The notes under the pieces are model-generated. The model did no database searches. It worked only from the letters and a program-made list of their open reading frames with translations, and had not been told where the DNA came from. The position numbers and the translations under genes are program-made. DNA of 64,000 bases from Erwinia sp. OLFS4 (GTDB taxonomy: Bacteria > Pseudomonadota > Gammaproteobacteria > Enterobacterales > Enterobacteriaceae). Shown piece by piece: positions 21,044-30,440 of this stretch (position 1 is the stretch's first letter; each line of letters starts with the position of its first letter). Location of the stretch: NCBI RefSeq assembly GCF_002752165.1, contig NZ_MOMB01000049.1, forward strand, positions 97,619 through 161,618. Reading direction: 5' to 3'.

Positions 21044-21759
21044 TGCGCTTTTATCGCCCGCTGCGCCCTGTTGCCGCGATCACCTTCGATCTTGATGATA
21101 CGCTTTATGACAATGGGCCGGTGATCCGTAAAACCACCACAGAATCACACGCCGCATTGCAGGCCTGGCATCCCAATATGCAGGATTTCAGCGTCGATGC
21201 TTATCAGGAAATACGTGACCAGTTACTGGCTGAAGACCCGGAAATCTACCATGACGTCACCGAATGGCGGCGGCGTGCGGTGGTGCGAGCGATGACGACG
21301 AAGGGATTAACCGCCGATCAGGCTGAGACCGGTGCAGCTGACGTTATGTCGGTGTTTGCCCGCTGGCGCAGTGAAGTAGAGATACCGGCAGAAACCCATA
21401 CTACCCTGGCCGCGCTATCACAGCGTTTTCCGCTGGTGGCAATCACCAATGGTAATGCCGATCCGGCGCGTTTTGGTCTCGAATCCTATTTTCAGTTTGT
21501 ACTGCGTGCCGGTCCGGACGGCAGGGCAAAGCCTTATCAGGATATGTACCAGAGCGCGGCGCGGCGCCTCGGCCTGTCGCCACCACAAATCCTGCATGTC
21601 GGGGACGATCTGACCACCGATGTTGCCGGCGCTGTTAATAGTGGTCTGCAGGCCTGCTGGATCAATTCTGGTGGGGGAAATCTGATGAAGATTGCCGATG
21701 CGCGTCTGCTGCCCACCCTTGAAATCAGCCGGCTGTCAGCGCTGACTGCATTGATATAA
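21043..21759 (+). CDS. yigB: YigB, HAD-family phosphatase of flavin metabolism
   Basis: HAD-superfamily phosphatase; the E. coli enzyme dephosphorylates FMN and the phosphorylated pyrimidine intermediate of riboflavin synthesis. The 238 residues show motif I (ITFDLDDTLYDN), motif II (VAITNGNAD), a lysine in RAKPYQDMYQ, and motif IV (LHVGDDLTTDVAGA). A helical cap lies between motifs I and II. It is the last gene of dapF-yigA-xerC-yigB, with a one-base overlap to xerC. Confidence 0.94.
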   Translation: MRFYRPLRPVAAITFDLDDTLYDNGPVIRKTTTESHAALQAWHPNMQDFSVDAYQEIRDQLLAEDPEIYHDVTEWRRRAVVRAMTTKGLTADQAETGAADVMSVFARWRSEVEIPAETHTTLAALSQRFPLVAITNGNADPARFGLESYFQFVLRAGPDGRAKPYQDMYQSAARRLGLSPPQILHVGDDLTTDVAGAVNSGLQACWINSGGGNLMKIADARLLPTLEISRLSALTALI

Positions 21760-21815
21760 ATGCAGTCGTGCGGCGTAATTGACGTGACATATGCGCGCGG
21801 GCGGGATAAAGTTTA

Positions 21816-21831
21816 GTGGATATATATCCAG
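21816..21831. promoter_or_regulatory. LexA-box-like palindrome upstream of uvrD
   Basis: The 16-mer GTGGATATATATCCAG matches the E. coli uvrD SOS box (CTGTATATATACCCAG) at 13 of 16 positions and sits at the same place, about 37 bases before the uvrD ATG. The central 14 bases (21817-21830) are a perfect palindrome TGG-N8-CCA. It lacks the canonical CTGT left half, so LexA binding is probable but not certain. Confidence 0.55.
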
Positions 21832-21867
21832 TGATGCGGCGGATGCTGCGCAACTCTGATGGTGCTT

Positions 21868-24030
21868 ATGGACGTTTCTGACCTGCTTAACAGCCTTAAC
21901 GATAAACAACGTGAAGCCGTCGCAGCGCCGCGCAGTAATATGCTGGTGCTGGCCGGGGCAGGCAGTGGTAAAACCCGTGTGCTGGTACATCGTATCGCCT
22001 GGTTACTGTCGGTAGAAAACAACTCACCCTATTCAGTGATGGCGGTAACCTTTACCAACAAAGCCGCGGCGGAAATGCGCCATCGTATTGAACAGCTGAT
22101 AGGTACCAGCCAGGGGGGGATGTGGATTGGCACTTTCCACGGGCTGGCGCACCGTTTGTTACGGGCCCATCATCCGGATGCCGGTTTACCGCAGGATTTC
22201 CAGATTCTGGACAGCGAGGATCAGCTGCGTTTGCTAAAACGCCTGATCAAAGCAATGAACCTGGATGAAAAGCAATGGCCAGCGCGTCAGGCAATGTGGT
22301 ACATCAATGGCAAAAAAGATGAGGGACTGCGCCCTGATCATATCGAAAGTTATGGTAATCCGATTGAACAAACCTGGCTGCGCATTTATCAGGCCTATCA
22401 GGAAGCCTGCGATCGTGCCGGGCTGGTGGACTTTGCCGAATTACTGTTGCGCGCCCATGAACTCTGGCTGACCAGACCCCATATTCTTAATCATTATCGC
22501 GAACGCTTCACCAATATTCTGGTGGACGAATTTCAGGACACCAACAGCATTCAGTATGCCTGGATCCGCCTGCTGGCGGGCGAAAGCGGCAAGGTAACTA
22601 TTGTCGGCGATGACGACCAGTCAATTTACGGCTGGCGCGGTGCCCAGGTGGAAAATATTCAACGTTTTCTCAACGATTTTCCCGGCGCACAAACTATCCG
22701 CCTTGAGCAAAATTATCGCTCTACCAGTAATATTCTTACCGCTGCAAATGCCCTGATTGCCAATAATCACGGCCGGTTAGGCAAAGAATTATGGACCGAT
22801 GGCAGCGACGGGGAACCGATCGCCCTTTACTGTGCCTTTAACGAACTGGACGAAGCGCGTTTTGTCGTAAACCGTATAAAAGTGTGGATGGAAAATGGCG
22901 GGGCACTTAACGACTGCGCCATTCTTTACCGCAGTAACGCCCAGTCGCGCGTACTGGAGGAAGCGTTGTTGCAAACCAGTTTGCCTTATCGCATTTACGG
23001 TGGCATGCGCTTCTTCGAACGTCAGGAAATTAAAGATGCCCTGGCCTACCTGCGTCTGATTTCCAACCGAAATGATGATGCCGCTTTCGAACGCGTGGTC
23101 AATACGCCGACACGCGGTATTGGCGATCGCACTCTTGACGTTGTGCGGCAGGCCTCGCGCGATCGTGGCGTGACGCTCTGGCAGGCGACCCGCGCATTAT
23201 TGCAGGAAAAAGTGCTGGCGGGTCGTGCGGCGTCGGCGCTGCAACGCTTTTGCGAACTGGTCGATGCGCTGGCAGAAGATACTGCAGCATTGCCGCTGCA
23301 CGTGCAGACCGATCGGGTTATCAAGGATTCCGGATTATGGTTGATGTACGAAGAGGAAAAAGGCGAAAAGGGTCAGGCGCGTATTGAAAACTTAGAGGAG
23401 CTGGTTAACGCTACCCGCCAGTTCAGCTATAAGGACGAAGATCAGGACCTGATGCCGTTACAGGCCTTTCTCTCCCATGCGGCACTTGAAGCCGGTGAGG
23501 GGCAGGCCGATAAATGGCAGGATGCGGTACAGCTGATGACGCTGCATGCGGCCAAAGGGTTGGAGTTTAAGCAGGTGTTTATCGTCGGTATGGAAGAGGG
23601 TATGTTTCCCAGCCAGCTATCACTGGAAGAAGGGGGACGACTGGAAGAAGAACGCCGGCTTGCTTATGTGGGCGTCACCCGCGCTATGCAGAAGCTGACG
23701 CTGACCTACGCTGAAACTCGCCGGCTGTATGGCAAAGAGGTTTATCATCGTCCTTCACGGTTTATTGGCGAGCTGCCGGAGTCCTGTGTGGAAGAGGTGC
23801 GTCTGCGTGCCAGCGTCAGCCGGCCGGTCAGCCATCAGCGCATGGGAACGCCGCTGACACAAAATGACAGCGGTTTTACCCTTGGTCAGCGGGTGCGTCA
23901 CGCCAAATTTGGCGAAGGCACCATTATCAATCTTGAAGGCAGCGGCGACCATAGCCGGCTGCAGGTGGCGTTTCAGGGCCAGGGCATTAAGTGGCTGGTG
24001 GCCGCTTACGCCAGGCTGGAAACGGTATAA
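21868..24030 (+). CDS. uvrD: UvrD, DNA helicase II
   Basis: Superfamily 1A 3'-5' helicase of nucleotide excision and mismatch repair. ATG 21868 gives MDVSDLLNSLNDKQREAVAA and 720 residues, the E. coli length; a start three codons earlier is possible. Motifs in order: Q-motif LNDKQREAV, Walker A LAGAGSGKTRVLVHR, VTFTNKAAAEMR, GTFHGLAHR, Walker B VDEFQDTN, GDDDQSIYGWRGA, LEQNYRST, TLHAAKGLEF and AYVGVTRAMQKL. The C-terminal QRVRHAKFGEGTIINLEGSG Tudor-like domain binds RNA polymerase in E. coli. A LexA-like palindrome precedes it. Confidence 0.98.
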   Translation: MDVSDLLNSLNDKQREAVAAPRSNMLVLAGAGSGKTRVLVHRIAWLLSVENNSPYSVMAVTFTNKAAAEMRHRIEQLIGTSQGGMWIGTFHGLAHRLLRAHHPDAGLPQDFQILDSEDQLRLLKRLIKAMNLDEKQWPARQAMWYINGKKDEGLRPDHIESYGNPIEQTWLRIYQAYQEACDRAGLVDFAELLLRAHELWLTRPHILNHYRERFTNILVDEFQDTNSIQYAWIRLLAGESGKVTIVGDDDQSIYGWRGAQVENIQRFLNDFPGAQTIRLEQNYRSTSNILTAANALIANNHGRLGKELWTDGSDGEPIALYCAFNELDEARFVVNRIKVWMENGGALNDCAILYRSNAQSRVLEEALLQTSLPYRIYGGMRFFERQEIKDALAYLRLISNRNDDAAFERVVNTPTRGIGDRTLDVVRQASRDRGVTLWQATRALLQEKVLAGRAASALQRFCELVDALAEDTAALPLHVQTDRVIKDSGLWLMYEEEKGEKGQARIENLEELVNATRQFSYKDEDQDLMPLQAFLSHAALEAGEGQADKWQDAVQLMTLHAAKGLEFKQVFIVGMEEGMFPSQLSLEEGGRLEEERRLAYVGVTRAMQKLTLTYAETRRLYGKEVYHRPSRFIGELPESCVEEVRLRASVSRPVSHQRMGTPLTQNDSGFTLGQRVRHAKFGEGTIINLEGSGDHSRLQVAFQGQGIKWLVAAYARLETV

Positions 24031-24036
24031 ATTGCC

Positions 24037-24519
24037 TCAGCTATTCTGCTCACTGAATCGCTGACCGACCGTGGCATGACGGTACCAGTTAATGACTTCG
24101 CTGACGCCGGCTTCGCCTTCAGGTGGTGCCCAGCGCTGGCAATGTTCTTCGCTCAGCGCCAGATACGGGCCCTGTTTCACTTCAAAAATCACCCCGCCAT
24201 TATCCAGTGACAGTACTGCATGCCAGACGCCAGCGGGAATTTCAATCAGCCGGGTTTCTTCACCCAGTACGGTACGTTGCAATACGCTGCCATCCGGATT
24301 AAACAGCAATACCACAAAACGGCCGCTCAGCGGCGTCAGGACTTCCCAGGTTTGCAGATGACGATGCGGACGAATGTAGGTGTCCGGCTCCATGGCAATC
24401 GCCAGGCGCTGAACCGGATCATCAAGTTTGCCGTGCAGGTTGAGATTGCTGCGTAAACGCGCCGCACCGGCTGCCTGTTGGCTCAGGGTGGCTAAATCAT
24501 GGCGGGTTATCTGTTTCAT
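24037..24519 (-). CDS. WbuC-family cupin-fold protein
   Basis: Small cupin of the WbuC family, whose E. coli namesake lies in O-antigen clusters; its biochemical role is unknown. The ATG at 24519 gives MKQITRHDLATLSQQAAGAA and 160 residues; four earlier codons are possible. The pattern LHGKLDDPVQRLAIAMEPDTYIRPHRH, then WEVLTPLSGRFVVLLFNPDG, then IEIPAGVWHAVLSLDNGGVIFEVKQGPY, shows the two cupin motifs with likely metal-binding histidines. It is transcribed against uvrD, with only six bases between the stops. E. coli has no gene of this kind here, so this is a lineage-specific insertion. Confidence 0.85.
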   Translation of the reverse strand: MKQITRHDLATLSQQAAGAARLRSNLNLHGKLDDPVQRLAIAMEPDTYIRPHRHLQTWEVLTPLSGRFVVLLFNPDGSVLQRTVLGEETRLIEIPAGVWHAVLSLDNGGVIFEVKQGPYLALSEEHCQRWAPPEGEAGVSEVINWYRHATVGQRFSEQNS

Positions 24520-24704
24520 ACAAGGGTCCATTGCGTCAGTATCGTCAGAAAGAGGCTAACATAGCAGAAATTTATCAGATAAGGGGCGTCACGCTGCGAT
24601 TAATTGCCGGCGGCGCTGTGGGTAAAAACGCCGGCATGTTAGATCGCAAAAAGTGGTTGGATGGGACAGGTTAATGAATAATCAGCCTTTCTCCGCAGTG
24701 GCGG

Positions 24705-24733
24705 TTGACGATGATTTCATCCCGGCGTAACAT
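24705..24733 (+). promoter_or_regulatory. Probable corA promoter
   Basis: The -35 TTGACG (24705-24710) and -10 TAACAT (24728-24733) are 17 bases apart. Transcription from about 24740 would give a 5' leader of about 230 bases before corA, containing the short frame and hairpin described separately. No other strong promoter was seen in the 24520-24765 interval. Confidence 0.6.
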
Positions 24734-24765
24734 GCGCGCACCATTATCCTGAGAGGACAATTGCC

Positions 24766-24822
24766 TTGGACACACCCAGTAGATGCTGGCTCAACCACCT
24801 GGTCAACAGGTGCAACCCCTAA
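24766..24822 (+). CDS. corL: Candidate corA leader peptide (18 codons, TTG start)
   Basis: A short frame starts at TTG 24766, eight to nine bases after a GAGAGGA ribosome-site-like sequence (24751-24757), and encodes (M)DTPSRCWLNHLVNRCNP before TAA at 24820-24822. The stop lies inside the 5' arm of a 13-base-pair hairpin, so a terminating ribosome would melt or mask it. Salmonella corA is known to have a short leader frame, corL, that couples translation to Rho-dependent termination. I infer this is its counterpart from position and layout; I have not compared peptide sequences. An alternative overlapping 55-codon frame begins at ATG 24783. Confidence 0.5.
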   Translation: MDTPSRCWLNHLVNRCNP

Positions 24823-24855
24823 GGCTACCCTCTTACGCTGATAGCCTTAGGGGTT
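24814..24855 (+). promoter_or_regulatory. Long hairpin in the corA leader
   Basis: A perfect 13-base inverted repeat, AACCCCTAAGGCT (24814-24826) and AGCCTTAGGGGTT (24843-24855), encloses a 16-base loop. No T-tract follows, so it is not an intrinsic terminator. It contains the stop codon of the candidate leader peptide. It is most likely part of the leader-based control of corA. Confidence 0.7.
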
Positions 24856-24971
24856 GTCGGCGACCGTTTTTCCGTCGCTCTGAGTCCGCACTACATACTG
24901 AGCGAAACGACCGTTTCCCCCGGTGTTCAAGCGTAAAACCCCCTCTGTGACCATGAGCTGGGAGTACTGCA

Positions 24972-25925
24972 ATGCTGAGCGCTTTTAAACTGGACAACAG
25001 CCGTCTGACTCGCCTGGAACTGGATGAACAGCCGGGTGATTTACAACTCTCTGTCTGGGTGGACTTAATCGAACCCCAGGATGATGAGCGGGATCTGGTG
25101 CAAAACCAGCTTGGGCAAAGCCTGGCGACGCGTATTGAACTGGAGGATATCGAAGCTTCTGCGCGTTTCTTTGAAGATGAAGATGGCCTGCATATTCACT
25201 CCTTTTTCTTTTATGAAGATGCCGAAGACCACGCCGGCAATAGTACGGTCGCCTTTACTGTCCGTGAGGGCCGGCTTTACACGTTGCGTGAGCGTGAGTT
25301 GCCGGCTTTCCGGCTTTACCGGATGCGTGCCCGCGCTCAGGCGATGATTGATGGTAACGCTTTTGAACTGCTGCTGGACCTGTTTGAAACCAAAATTGAA
25401 CAGCTGGCCGATGAAATTGAAAGCATTTATACCGCGCTGGAGAAACTGAGCCGGGTATTGATGGAAGGCCATCAGGGGGATGAATTTGATGAGGCGCTGG
25501 CGCGCCTTGCCGGCCTGGAGGATATTGGCTGGAAAGTCCGTCTTTGTCTGATGGATACCCAGCGGGCACTGAATTTTCTGATACGTAAGGCCCGTTTGCC
25601 GACCAATCAGCTGGAGCAGGCGCGTGAAGTCCTGCGCGATATCGAATCGCTGTTACCCCATAATGAATCGCTGTTTCAGAAGGTGAACTTTCTGATGCAG
25701 GCTGCGATGGGCTTTATCAGCATCGAACAGAACCGTATTATTAAGATTTTCTCCGTGGTGTCGGTGGTATTTCTGCCTCCGACGTTGGTGGCTTCCAGCT
25801 ATGGCATGAACTTCGACTTTATGCCGGAACTGCACTGGAGTTTTGGCTATCCTGGTGCCATTTCACTGATGATCCTCGCCGGGCTGGCACCTTACCTGTA
25901 TTTCAAACGGCGTAACTGGTTATGA
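24972..25925 (+). CDS. corA: CorA, magnesium/cobalt/nickel transporter
   Basis: Homopentameric inner-membrane channel for Mg2+ (also Co2+ and Ni2+). The start [19 protein letters not shown] and the 317 residues match the family (316 in E. coli). A large acidic cytoplasmic domain is followed by two C-terminal membrane helices: [40 protein letters not shown], with the diagnostic YGMNF selectivity motif and MPEL loop, then [20 protein letters not shown]. The tail is basic (KRRNWL). A long structured leader precedes it. Confidence 0.98.
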   Translation: MLSAFKLDNSRLTRLELDEQPGDLQLSVWVDLIEPQDDERDLVQNQLGQSLATRIELEDIEASARFFEDEDGLHIHSFFFYEDAEDHAGNSTVAFTVREGRLYTLRERELPAFRLYRMRARAQAMIDGNAFELLLDLFETKIEQLADEIESIYTALEKLSRVLMEGHQGDEFDEALARLAGLEDIGWKVRLCLMDTQRALNFLIRKARLPTNQLEQAREVLRDIESLLPHNESLFQKVNFLMQAAMGFISIEQNRIIKIFSVVSVVFLPPTLVASSYGMNFDFMPELHWSFGYPGAISLMILAGLAPYLYFKRRNWL

Positions 25926-25943
25926 AACATGCTGGCGCAGCGT

Positions 25944-26843
25944 TTATACCCGGCGTTGCCGGGTACGGCGCATTGCCAGCATTGCATCAAGGATAAACAG
26001 GGCCAGGGCGCTCCAGATAAAGGCAAAAGTGATGGCTTTATCCTGGCTGAGGGTTTCGCCGTAAAACATAACTGCCAGTAAAAACATCAGCGTCGGCCCC
26101 AGATACTGAAAAAAGCCGACGGTGGATAAGCGTAAGCGCGCGCAGGCAGCAGTAAACAAGAGCAGCGGAATTGTGGTGACAATGCCCGCCGCTACCAGTA
26201 ACAGGTTTAGTGTCAGGGGGTTCTGGTCAAGATGGCTGGTTGGGCTGTCGGCGAAGCAGAACAAATAGATGGCCGAAGGGATCAGCAGCCAGCTGGTTTC
26301 CAGCAGCATTCCGGTCTGGGCATCCACCGCCAGCTGCTTCCTTATCAGACCGTAGAAGGAAAAACTCAGGGCCAGCCCAAGAGAAATCCAGGGAACCGAT
26401 CCAAACTTCCACAGCTGGATAAACACGCCGCAGCCGGCCAGTATCACCGCCAGCCATTGCAAACGCCGGAAACGCTCACCTAAAAACATCATGCCTATCA
26501 ACACGTTAACCAGCGGATTGATAAAATATCCGAGGCTTGACTCCAGGATATGGTGGTTATTAACCGCCCAGATAAATAATAGCCAGTTGCCGCCAATGGT
26601 GACGGCAGTCACTCCCAGTAACAGCACTTTGCGCGGCTGGCGCAAAACGGTGCGGACCCGGGACCAGCTGCGGCTGATACTCAGCAGTATCAGCATAAAA
26701 AAGAATGACCAGATAACCCGGTGAGTCATGATTTCATCGGCGGCAACCTGCTGGATAGTTTTGAAATAGGCAGGGGCGATGCCCCAGATAAAATAAGCGC
26801 CAAGTGCAAACAGAATACCCTGGCGGGTTTGTCGTGTGTCCAT
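25944..26843 (-). CDS. rarD: RarD, EamA/DMT-family permease
   Basis: Inner-membrane protein of the drug/metabolite transporter superfamily; the substrate is not established, although the E. coli gene was linked to chloramphenicol sensitivity. The 299 residues form about 10 hydrophobic helices. Typical RarD stretches are GILFALGAYFIWGIAPAYFK, TVIGGNWLLFIWAVNNHHILESSLGYFINPL, FLGERFRRLQW and LGPTLMFLLAVMFYGE. It converges with corA. An eight-base perfect stem with a three-base loop (25947-25965) overlaps its 3' end and could mark RNA ends on either strand. Confidence 0.93.
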   Translation of the reverse strand: MDTRQTRQGILFALGAYFIWGIAPAYFKTIQQVAADEIMTHRVIWSFFFMLILLSISRSWSRVRTVLRQPRKVLLLGVTAVTIGGNWLLFIWAVNNHHILESSLGYFINPLVNVLIGMMFLGERFRRLQWLAVILAGCGVFIQLWKFGSVPWISLGLALSFSFYGLIRKQLAVDAQTGMLLETSWLLIPSAIYLFCFADSPTSHLDQNPLTLNLLLVAAGIVTTIPLLLFTAACARLRLSTVGFFQYLGPTLMFLLAVMFYGETLSQDKAITFAFIWSALALFILDAMLAMRRTRQRRV

Positions 26844-26943
26844 TGAGAAAACTCTTGTAAATCAGAGCCTGAGTCTAACCTTTGTTGCACTGATTAAACA
26901 ACAGGTAAACAGATTATGTTGTCCGACGGTAGCCGCCACGCTA

Positions 26944-27414
26944 TCAGCCCACCATATAAGTTGCGGTGGCGCTGGCGATATGTACCCCGGCGTCGTTGTG
27001 CAGTTCCACCCGTGCCACCGACACTTTATTGCCAGCGCGCAGAAGGCTGCTGCTGGCAATAAAGTACTCGCCGCGCCCAGGGCGCAGGTAGTCAACCCGC
27101 AGATCGATGGTACCCATGCGGGCCAGACGCTGTTTTAACTCGTCTTCGTCAATATGTTCATAGCGGGTTAGGGCAGCGGTGACGCATACCAGACCAGCCG
27201 CCACGTCAAGAACGGCGGCAATGGCGCCACCATGTAATATTTTTTGTGCCATGTTGCCAACCAGCATTGGCTGATTGGCTATCTGTAATTCGGCGAAATG
27301 CGCTTCAAGGCGCAGTAATGTCATGCCCAGAGCCTGATTAAAGGGCATGTGATAAACAAAGATATCGCCAATCATCTGGCGGGCTTGCTGAGCACTGAGC
27401 AGATTGCCGGACAT
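26944..27414 (-). CDS. yigI: YigI, hot-dog fold acyl-CoA thioesterase
   Basis: Thioesterase of the hot-dog fold family; the E. coli enzyme cleaves medium- to long-chain acyl-CoAs. The 156 residues include [24 protein letters not shown], then [22 protein letters not shown] (the HGG region that shapes the active site), [24 protein letters not shown], and [24 protein letters not shown]. These are the usual PaaI/YigI features. It lies upstream of rarD on the same strand, about 100 bases away, and divergently from pldA. Confidence 0.9.
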   Translation of the reverse strand: MSGNLLSAQQARQMIGDIFVYHMPFNQALGMTLLRLEAHFAELQIANQPMLVGNMAQKILHGGAIAAVLDVAAGLVCVTAALTRYEHIDEDELKQRLARMGTIDLRVDYLRPGRGEYFIASSSLLRAGNKVSVARVELHNDAGVHIASATATYMVG

Positions 27415-27600
27415 TGCAGCTTTTCCTTGCGGGCATGGAGGTAATTATGATGTTAATGATTGTGGCATTTTAGGCAGATGTCGCGGCGCTTTCCAGTTTC
27501 AGAAAACAGCGCTGATGAAACGGCAGGATTCTGTGTAGAATAGCCTGCTTTTTGATGACCTTGTTAATTATTTTGCAGCCATTTTACTCTGGAGAGAATG

Positions 27601-28479
27601 ATGCGGATGTTCAAAGGATTGCTGGTGGCAGCTTTCCTGCTACCCGTGATAGCCCATGCCGAAGAAGCAACGCTAAAAGAGGTGCATGATAAACCGGTTG
27701 TTGCCGGGAGTATCATCGCTAATTTACTGGAAAAACACGATAATCCATTTGTACTTTACCCCTACGAAAGCAACTATTTACTGTATAGCTATACCAGTAA
27801 TATGAACAAAGAGGCGATAAGTTCTTATAACTGGGCAAATAAAGCAAAAAGCGATGAAGTTAAATTTCAGTTGAGCCTTGCCTTTCCTTTGTGGCGAGGC
27901 ATTCTGGGTGACAATTCTGTACTGGCCGCTTCCTACACCCAGCGTTCATGGTGGCAATTATCTAACCGCAGTGCGTCTTCCCCCTTCAGAGAAACTAACT
28001 ATGAACCACAGCTCTTTCTCGGCTGGGCGACCGATTATGATTTTGCCGGCTGGACACTGCGTGATATTGAAGTCGGGCTTAACCATCAGTCCAATGGACA
28101 TTCTGAACCCACATCCCGTAGCTGGAATCGACTTTACGCCCGTCTGATGGCGCAAAATGGTCACTGGCTGGCAGAAATTAAACCCTGGTATCGCCTTCCT
28201 GAAAGTGAAAATAATGACGATAACCCTGATATCACTAAATACATGGGATACTATCGTCTGAAGGTTGGCTATCAGTGGGGTGAAAGTATTTTCAGCCTGC
28301 AGGGTAACTATAACTGGAACAGTGGCTATGGTGGCGCGGAACTGGGCTGGAGCTACCCGATTAGCGAGCACGTTCGCTTTTATAGCCAGTTATTCAGCGG
28401 TTATGGCGAATCACTTATTGATTACAATCATCGCCAGACGCGCATTGGCGTTGGTGTGATGCTAAACGATCTGTTTTAA
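27601..28479 (+). CDS. pldA: PldA, outer-membrane phospholipase A
   Basis: Calcium-dependent outer-membrane phospholipase A1/A2 that removes phospholipids from the outer leaflet. Three closely placed in-frame ATGs (27598, 27601, 27607) follow GGAGAG; 27601 aligns best with E. coli. A signal peptide ends near [13 protein letters not shown]. The barrel contains the catalytic [19 protein letters not shown] segment with the His-Ser pair and the following Asn, and [23 protein letters not shown]. It ends [10 protein letters not shown], with a C-terminal aromatic residue as in outer-membrane barrel proteins. Divergent from yigI and upstream of recQ, as in E. coli. Confidence 0.97.
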   Translation: MRMFKGLLVAAFLLPVIAHAEEATLKEVHDKPVVAGSIIANLLEKHDNPFVLYPYESNYLLYSYTSNMNKEAISSYNWANKAKSDEVKFQLSLAFPLWRGILGDNSVLAASYTQRSWWQLSNRSASSPFRETNYEPQLFLGWATDYDFAGWTLRDIEVGLNHQSNGHSEPTSRSWNRLYARLMAQNGHWLAEIKPWYRLPESENNDDNPDITKYMGYYRLKVGYQWGESIFSLQGNYNWNSGYGGAELGWSYPISEHVRFYSQLFSGYGESLIDYNHRQTRIGVGVMLNDLF

Positions 28480-28541
28480 TTGTCAGGCGGACGTACTGGC
28501 GTTCGCCTGTAACATTTTATACACGTCATGATGGGGAGCAT

Positions 28542-30368
28542 GTGTCTACGGCTGCCGTTCTAAGTCAGGAAACACGGGTACAGCAGGTATTACGCGATAC
28601 CTTTGGCTATCAGCAATTTCGTCCGGGTCAGGAAACGATTATTCAGGCGGCGCTTAACGGCCGTGATTGTCTGGTCGTGATGCCCACCGGCGGGGGGAAA
28701 TCCCTGTGTTATCAGATACCAGCGCTGGTGCGGGATGGGCTGACGCTGGTGGTGTCGCCACTGATTTCGCTGATGAAAGATCAGGTCGATCAGCTGCTGG
28801 CAAATGGGGTAGCCGCCGCTTGCCTTAACTCCAGCCAAAACCGTGAAACCCAACAGGCGGTATTGGCTGGCTGTCGCAGCGGACAAATCAGGCTGCTTTA
28901 TATCGCGCCTGAACGACTGATGATGGATAACTTCCTCGACCAGCTCGCTCACTGGCGTCCGGCTATGCTGGCGGTTGATGAAGCGCACTGTATTTCTCAA
29001 TGGGGGCATGATTTCCGGCCGGAATACGGCGCACTTGGCCAGTTACGTCAGCGTTTTCCGATGTTGCCGGTGATGGCATTAACCGCTACCGCCGATGAGA
29101 CAACCCGCCAGGACATTATCCGCCTGCTGAAAATGCAGGACCCGCTGGTTGGGATCAGCAGCTTCGATCGTCCGAACATTCGCTACACCCTGGTGGAAAA
29201 GTTCAGGCCTACCGATCAGCTGTTGCGCTATGTACAGGAGCAGCGGGGCAAATGTGGCATTATTTACTGCAACAGCCGGGCTAAGGTGGAAGATACCGCC
29301 GCACGTCTGCAAAGCCGCGGTCTGAGCGTGGGCGCCTATCACGCCGGGCTGGATAATGACCACCGTGCCAGGGTGCAGGAAGCGTTTCAGCGCGATGATT
29401 TACAAATAGTTGTCGCTACCGTGGCATTTGGTATGGGAATTAATAAACCGAATGTCCGTTTCGTGGTGCATTTCGATATTCCGCGTAACATTGAATCTTA
29501 TTATCAGGAAACCGGACGCGCCGGACGTGATGGTCTGCCTGCCGAAGCGCTCTTGTTTTATGATCCGGCCGATATGGCCTGGTTGCGGCGCTGTCTTGAA
29601 GAGAAAGCGCCGGGGCCATTGCTGGATATTGAACGTCATAAGCTTAATGCGATGGGGGCGTTCGCTGAGGCGCAGACCTGCCGGCGGCTGGTGTTGCTAA
29701 ACTATTTTGGCGAAAACCGGCAAACAGCGTGTGAAAATTGCGATGTCTGTCTCGATCCGCCGCGGCGCTATGACGGTTTAGTCGAAGCGCAAAAAGCATT
29801 ATCAACCATCTACCGCATTGGCCAGCGCTTTGGTCTTGGCTATGTGGTGGAGGTGCTGCGTGGTGCAAATAATCAACGCATACGCGACCTGCAGCATGAC
29901 AAGCTACCGGTATACGGTATAGGCCGTGAAGGAAGCCAGGAGCACTGGACCAGTGTGATACGTCAGCTAATACATCTGGGACTGGTAACGCAGAATATTA
30001 CCCAGCATTCTGCACTGCAGTTGACCGAGGCCGCCCGGCCGGTACTGCGTGGTGAGGTAGCGCTGATGCTGGCGGTACCGCGTATCAGTAGCATTCGCCC
30101 ACGCAGCAATCAGGCTCGCAGTTATGGCGGCAGCTACGATCGCAAACTGTTTGCCAAGCTGCGTAAGTTGCGTAAAGCCATTGCGGATGAAGAGAATATC
30201 CCGCCGTATGTGGTTTTTAACGATGCGACGCTGATCGAAATGGCTGAACAGATGCCGCTCACCGCTGCTGAAATGCTGAGCGTGAATGGTGTTGGTCAGC
30301 GTAAGTTGGAGCGCTTCGGTAAACCCTTTATGGTGATGATTCGCGAACATGTTGACGGTGAAGCGTAA
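28542..30368 (+). CDS. recQ: RecQ, ATP-dependent DNA helicase
   Basis: 3'-5' helicase of the RecF recombination pathway. GTG 28542 follows GGGGAGC. The 608 residues are one fewer than in E. coli. Domain order: motif 0 [10 protein letters not shown], Walker [45 protein letters not shown] (DEAH plus aromatic loop), [40 protein letters not shown] and [10 protein letters not shown]. The zinc-binding RQC part has [12 protein letters not shown], and a C-terminal HRDC domain contains [12 protein letters not shown] and [25 protein letters not shown]. It is 62 bases downstream of pldA. Confidence 0.98.
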   Translation: MSTAAVLSQETRVQQVLRDTFGYQQFRPGQETIIQAALNGRDCLVVMPTGGGKSLCYQIPALVRDGLTLVVSPLISLMKDQVDQLLANGVAAACLNSSQNRETQQAVLAGCRSGQIRLLYIAPERLMMDNFLDQLAHWRPAMLAVDEAHCISQWGHDFRPEYGALGQLRQRFPMLPVMALTATADETTRQDIIRLLKMQDPLVGISSFDRPNIRYTLVEKFRPTDQLLRYVQEQRGKCGIIYCNSRAKVEDTAARLQSRGLSVGAYHAGLDNDHRARVQEAFQRDDLQIVVATVAFGMGINKPNVRFVVHFDIPRNIESYYQETGRAGRDGLPAEALLFYDPADMAWLRRCLEEKAPGPLLDIERHKLNAMGAFAEAQTCRRLVLLNYFGENRQTACENCDVCLDPPRRYDGLVEAQKALSTIYRIGQRFGLGYVVEVLRGANNQRIRDLQHDKLPVYGIGREGSQEHWTSVIRQLIHLGLVTQNITQHSALQLTEAARPVLRGEVALMLAVPRISSIRPRSNQARSYGGSYDRKLFAKLRKLRKAIADEENIPPYVVFNDATLIEMAEQMPLTAAEMLSVNGVGQRKLERFGKPFMVMIREHVDGEA

Positions 30369-30440
30369 ATAGCGGCAACCGGCGGTTTTTGCCGGCTGAA
30401 TTAATTTAAATTTGTTCACTGAATAAGCGGGATGAATGTC

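Noticed and set aside
24783..24950. 55-codon frame starting at ATG 24783 in the corA leader
   Set aside because: No good ribosome site and an arginine-rich product of no known type; kept only as an alternative to the 18-codon TTG frame.
25947..25965. Perfect 8-bp stem with 3-base loop at the corA-rarD junction as an intrinsic terminator
   Set aside because: No T-tract on either strand, and the stem is part of the rarD coding end (codons for RQRRV).
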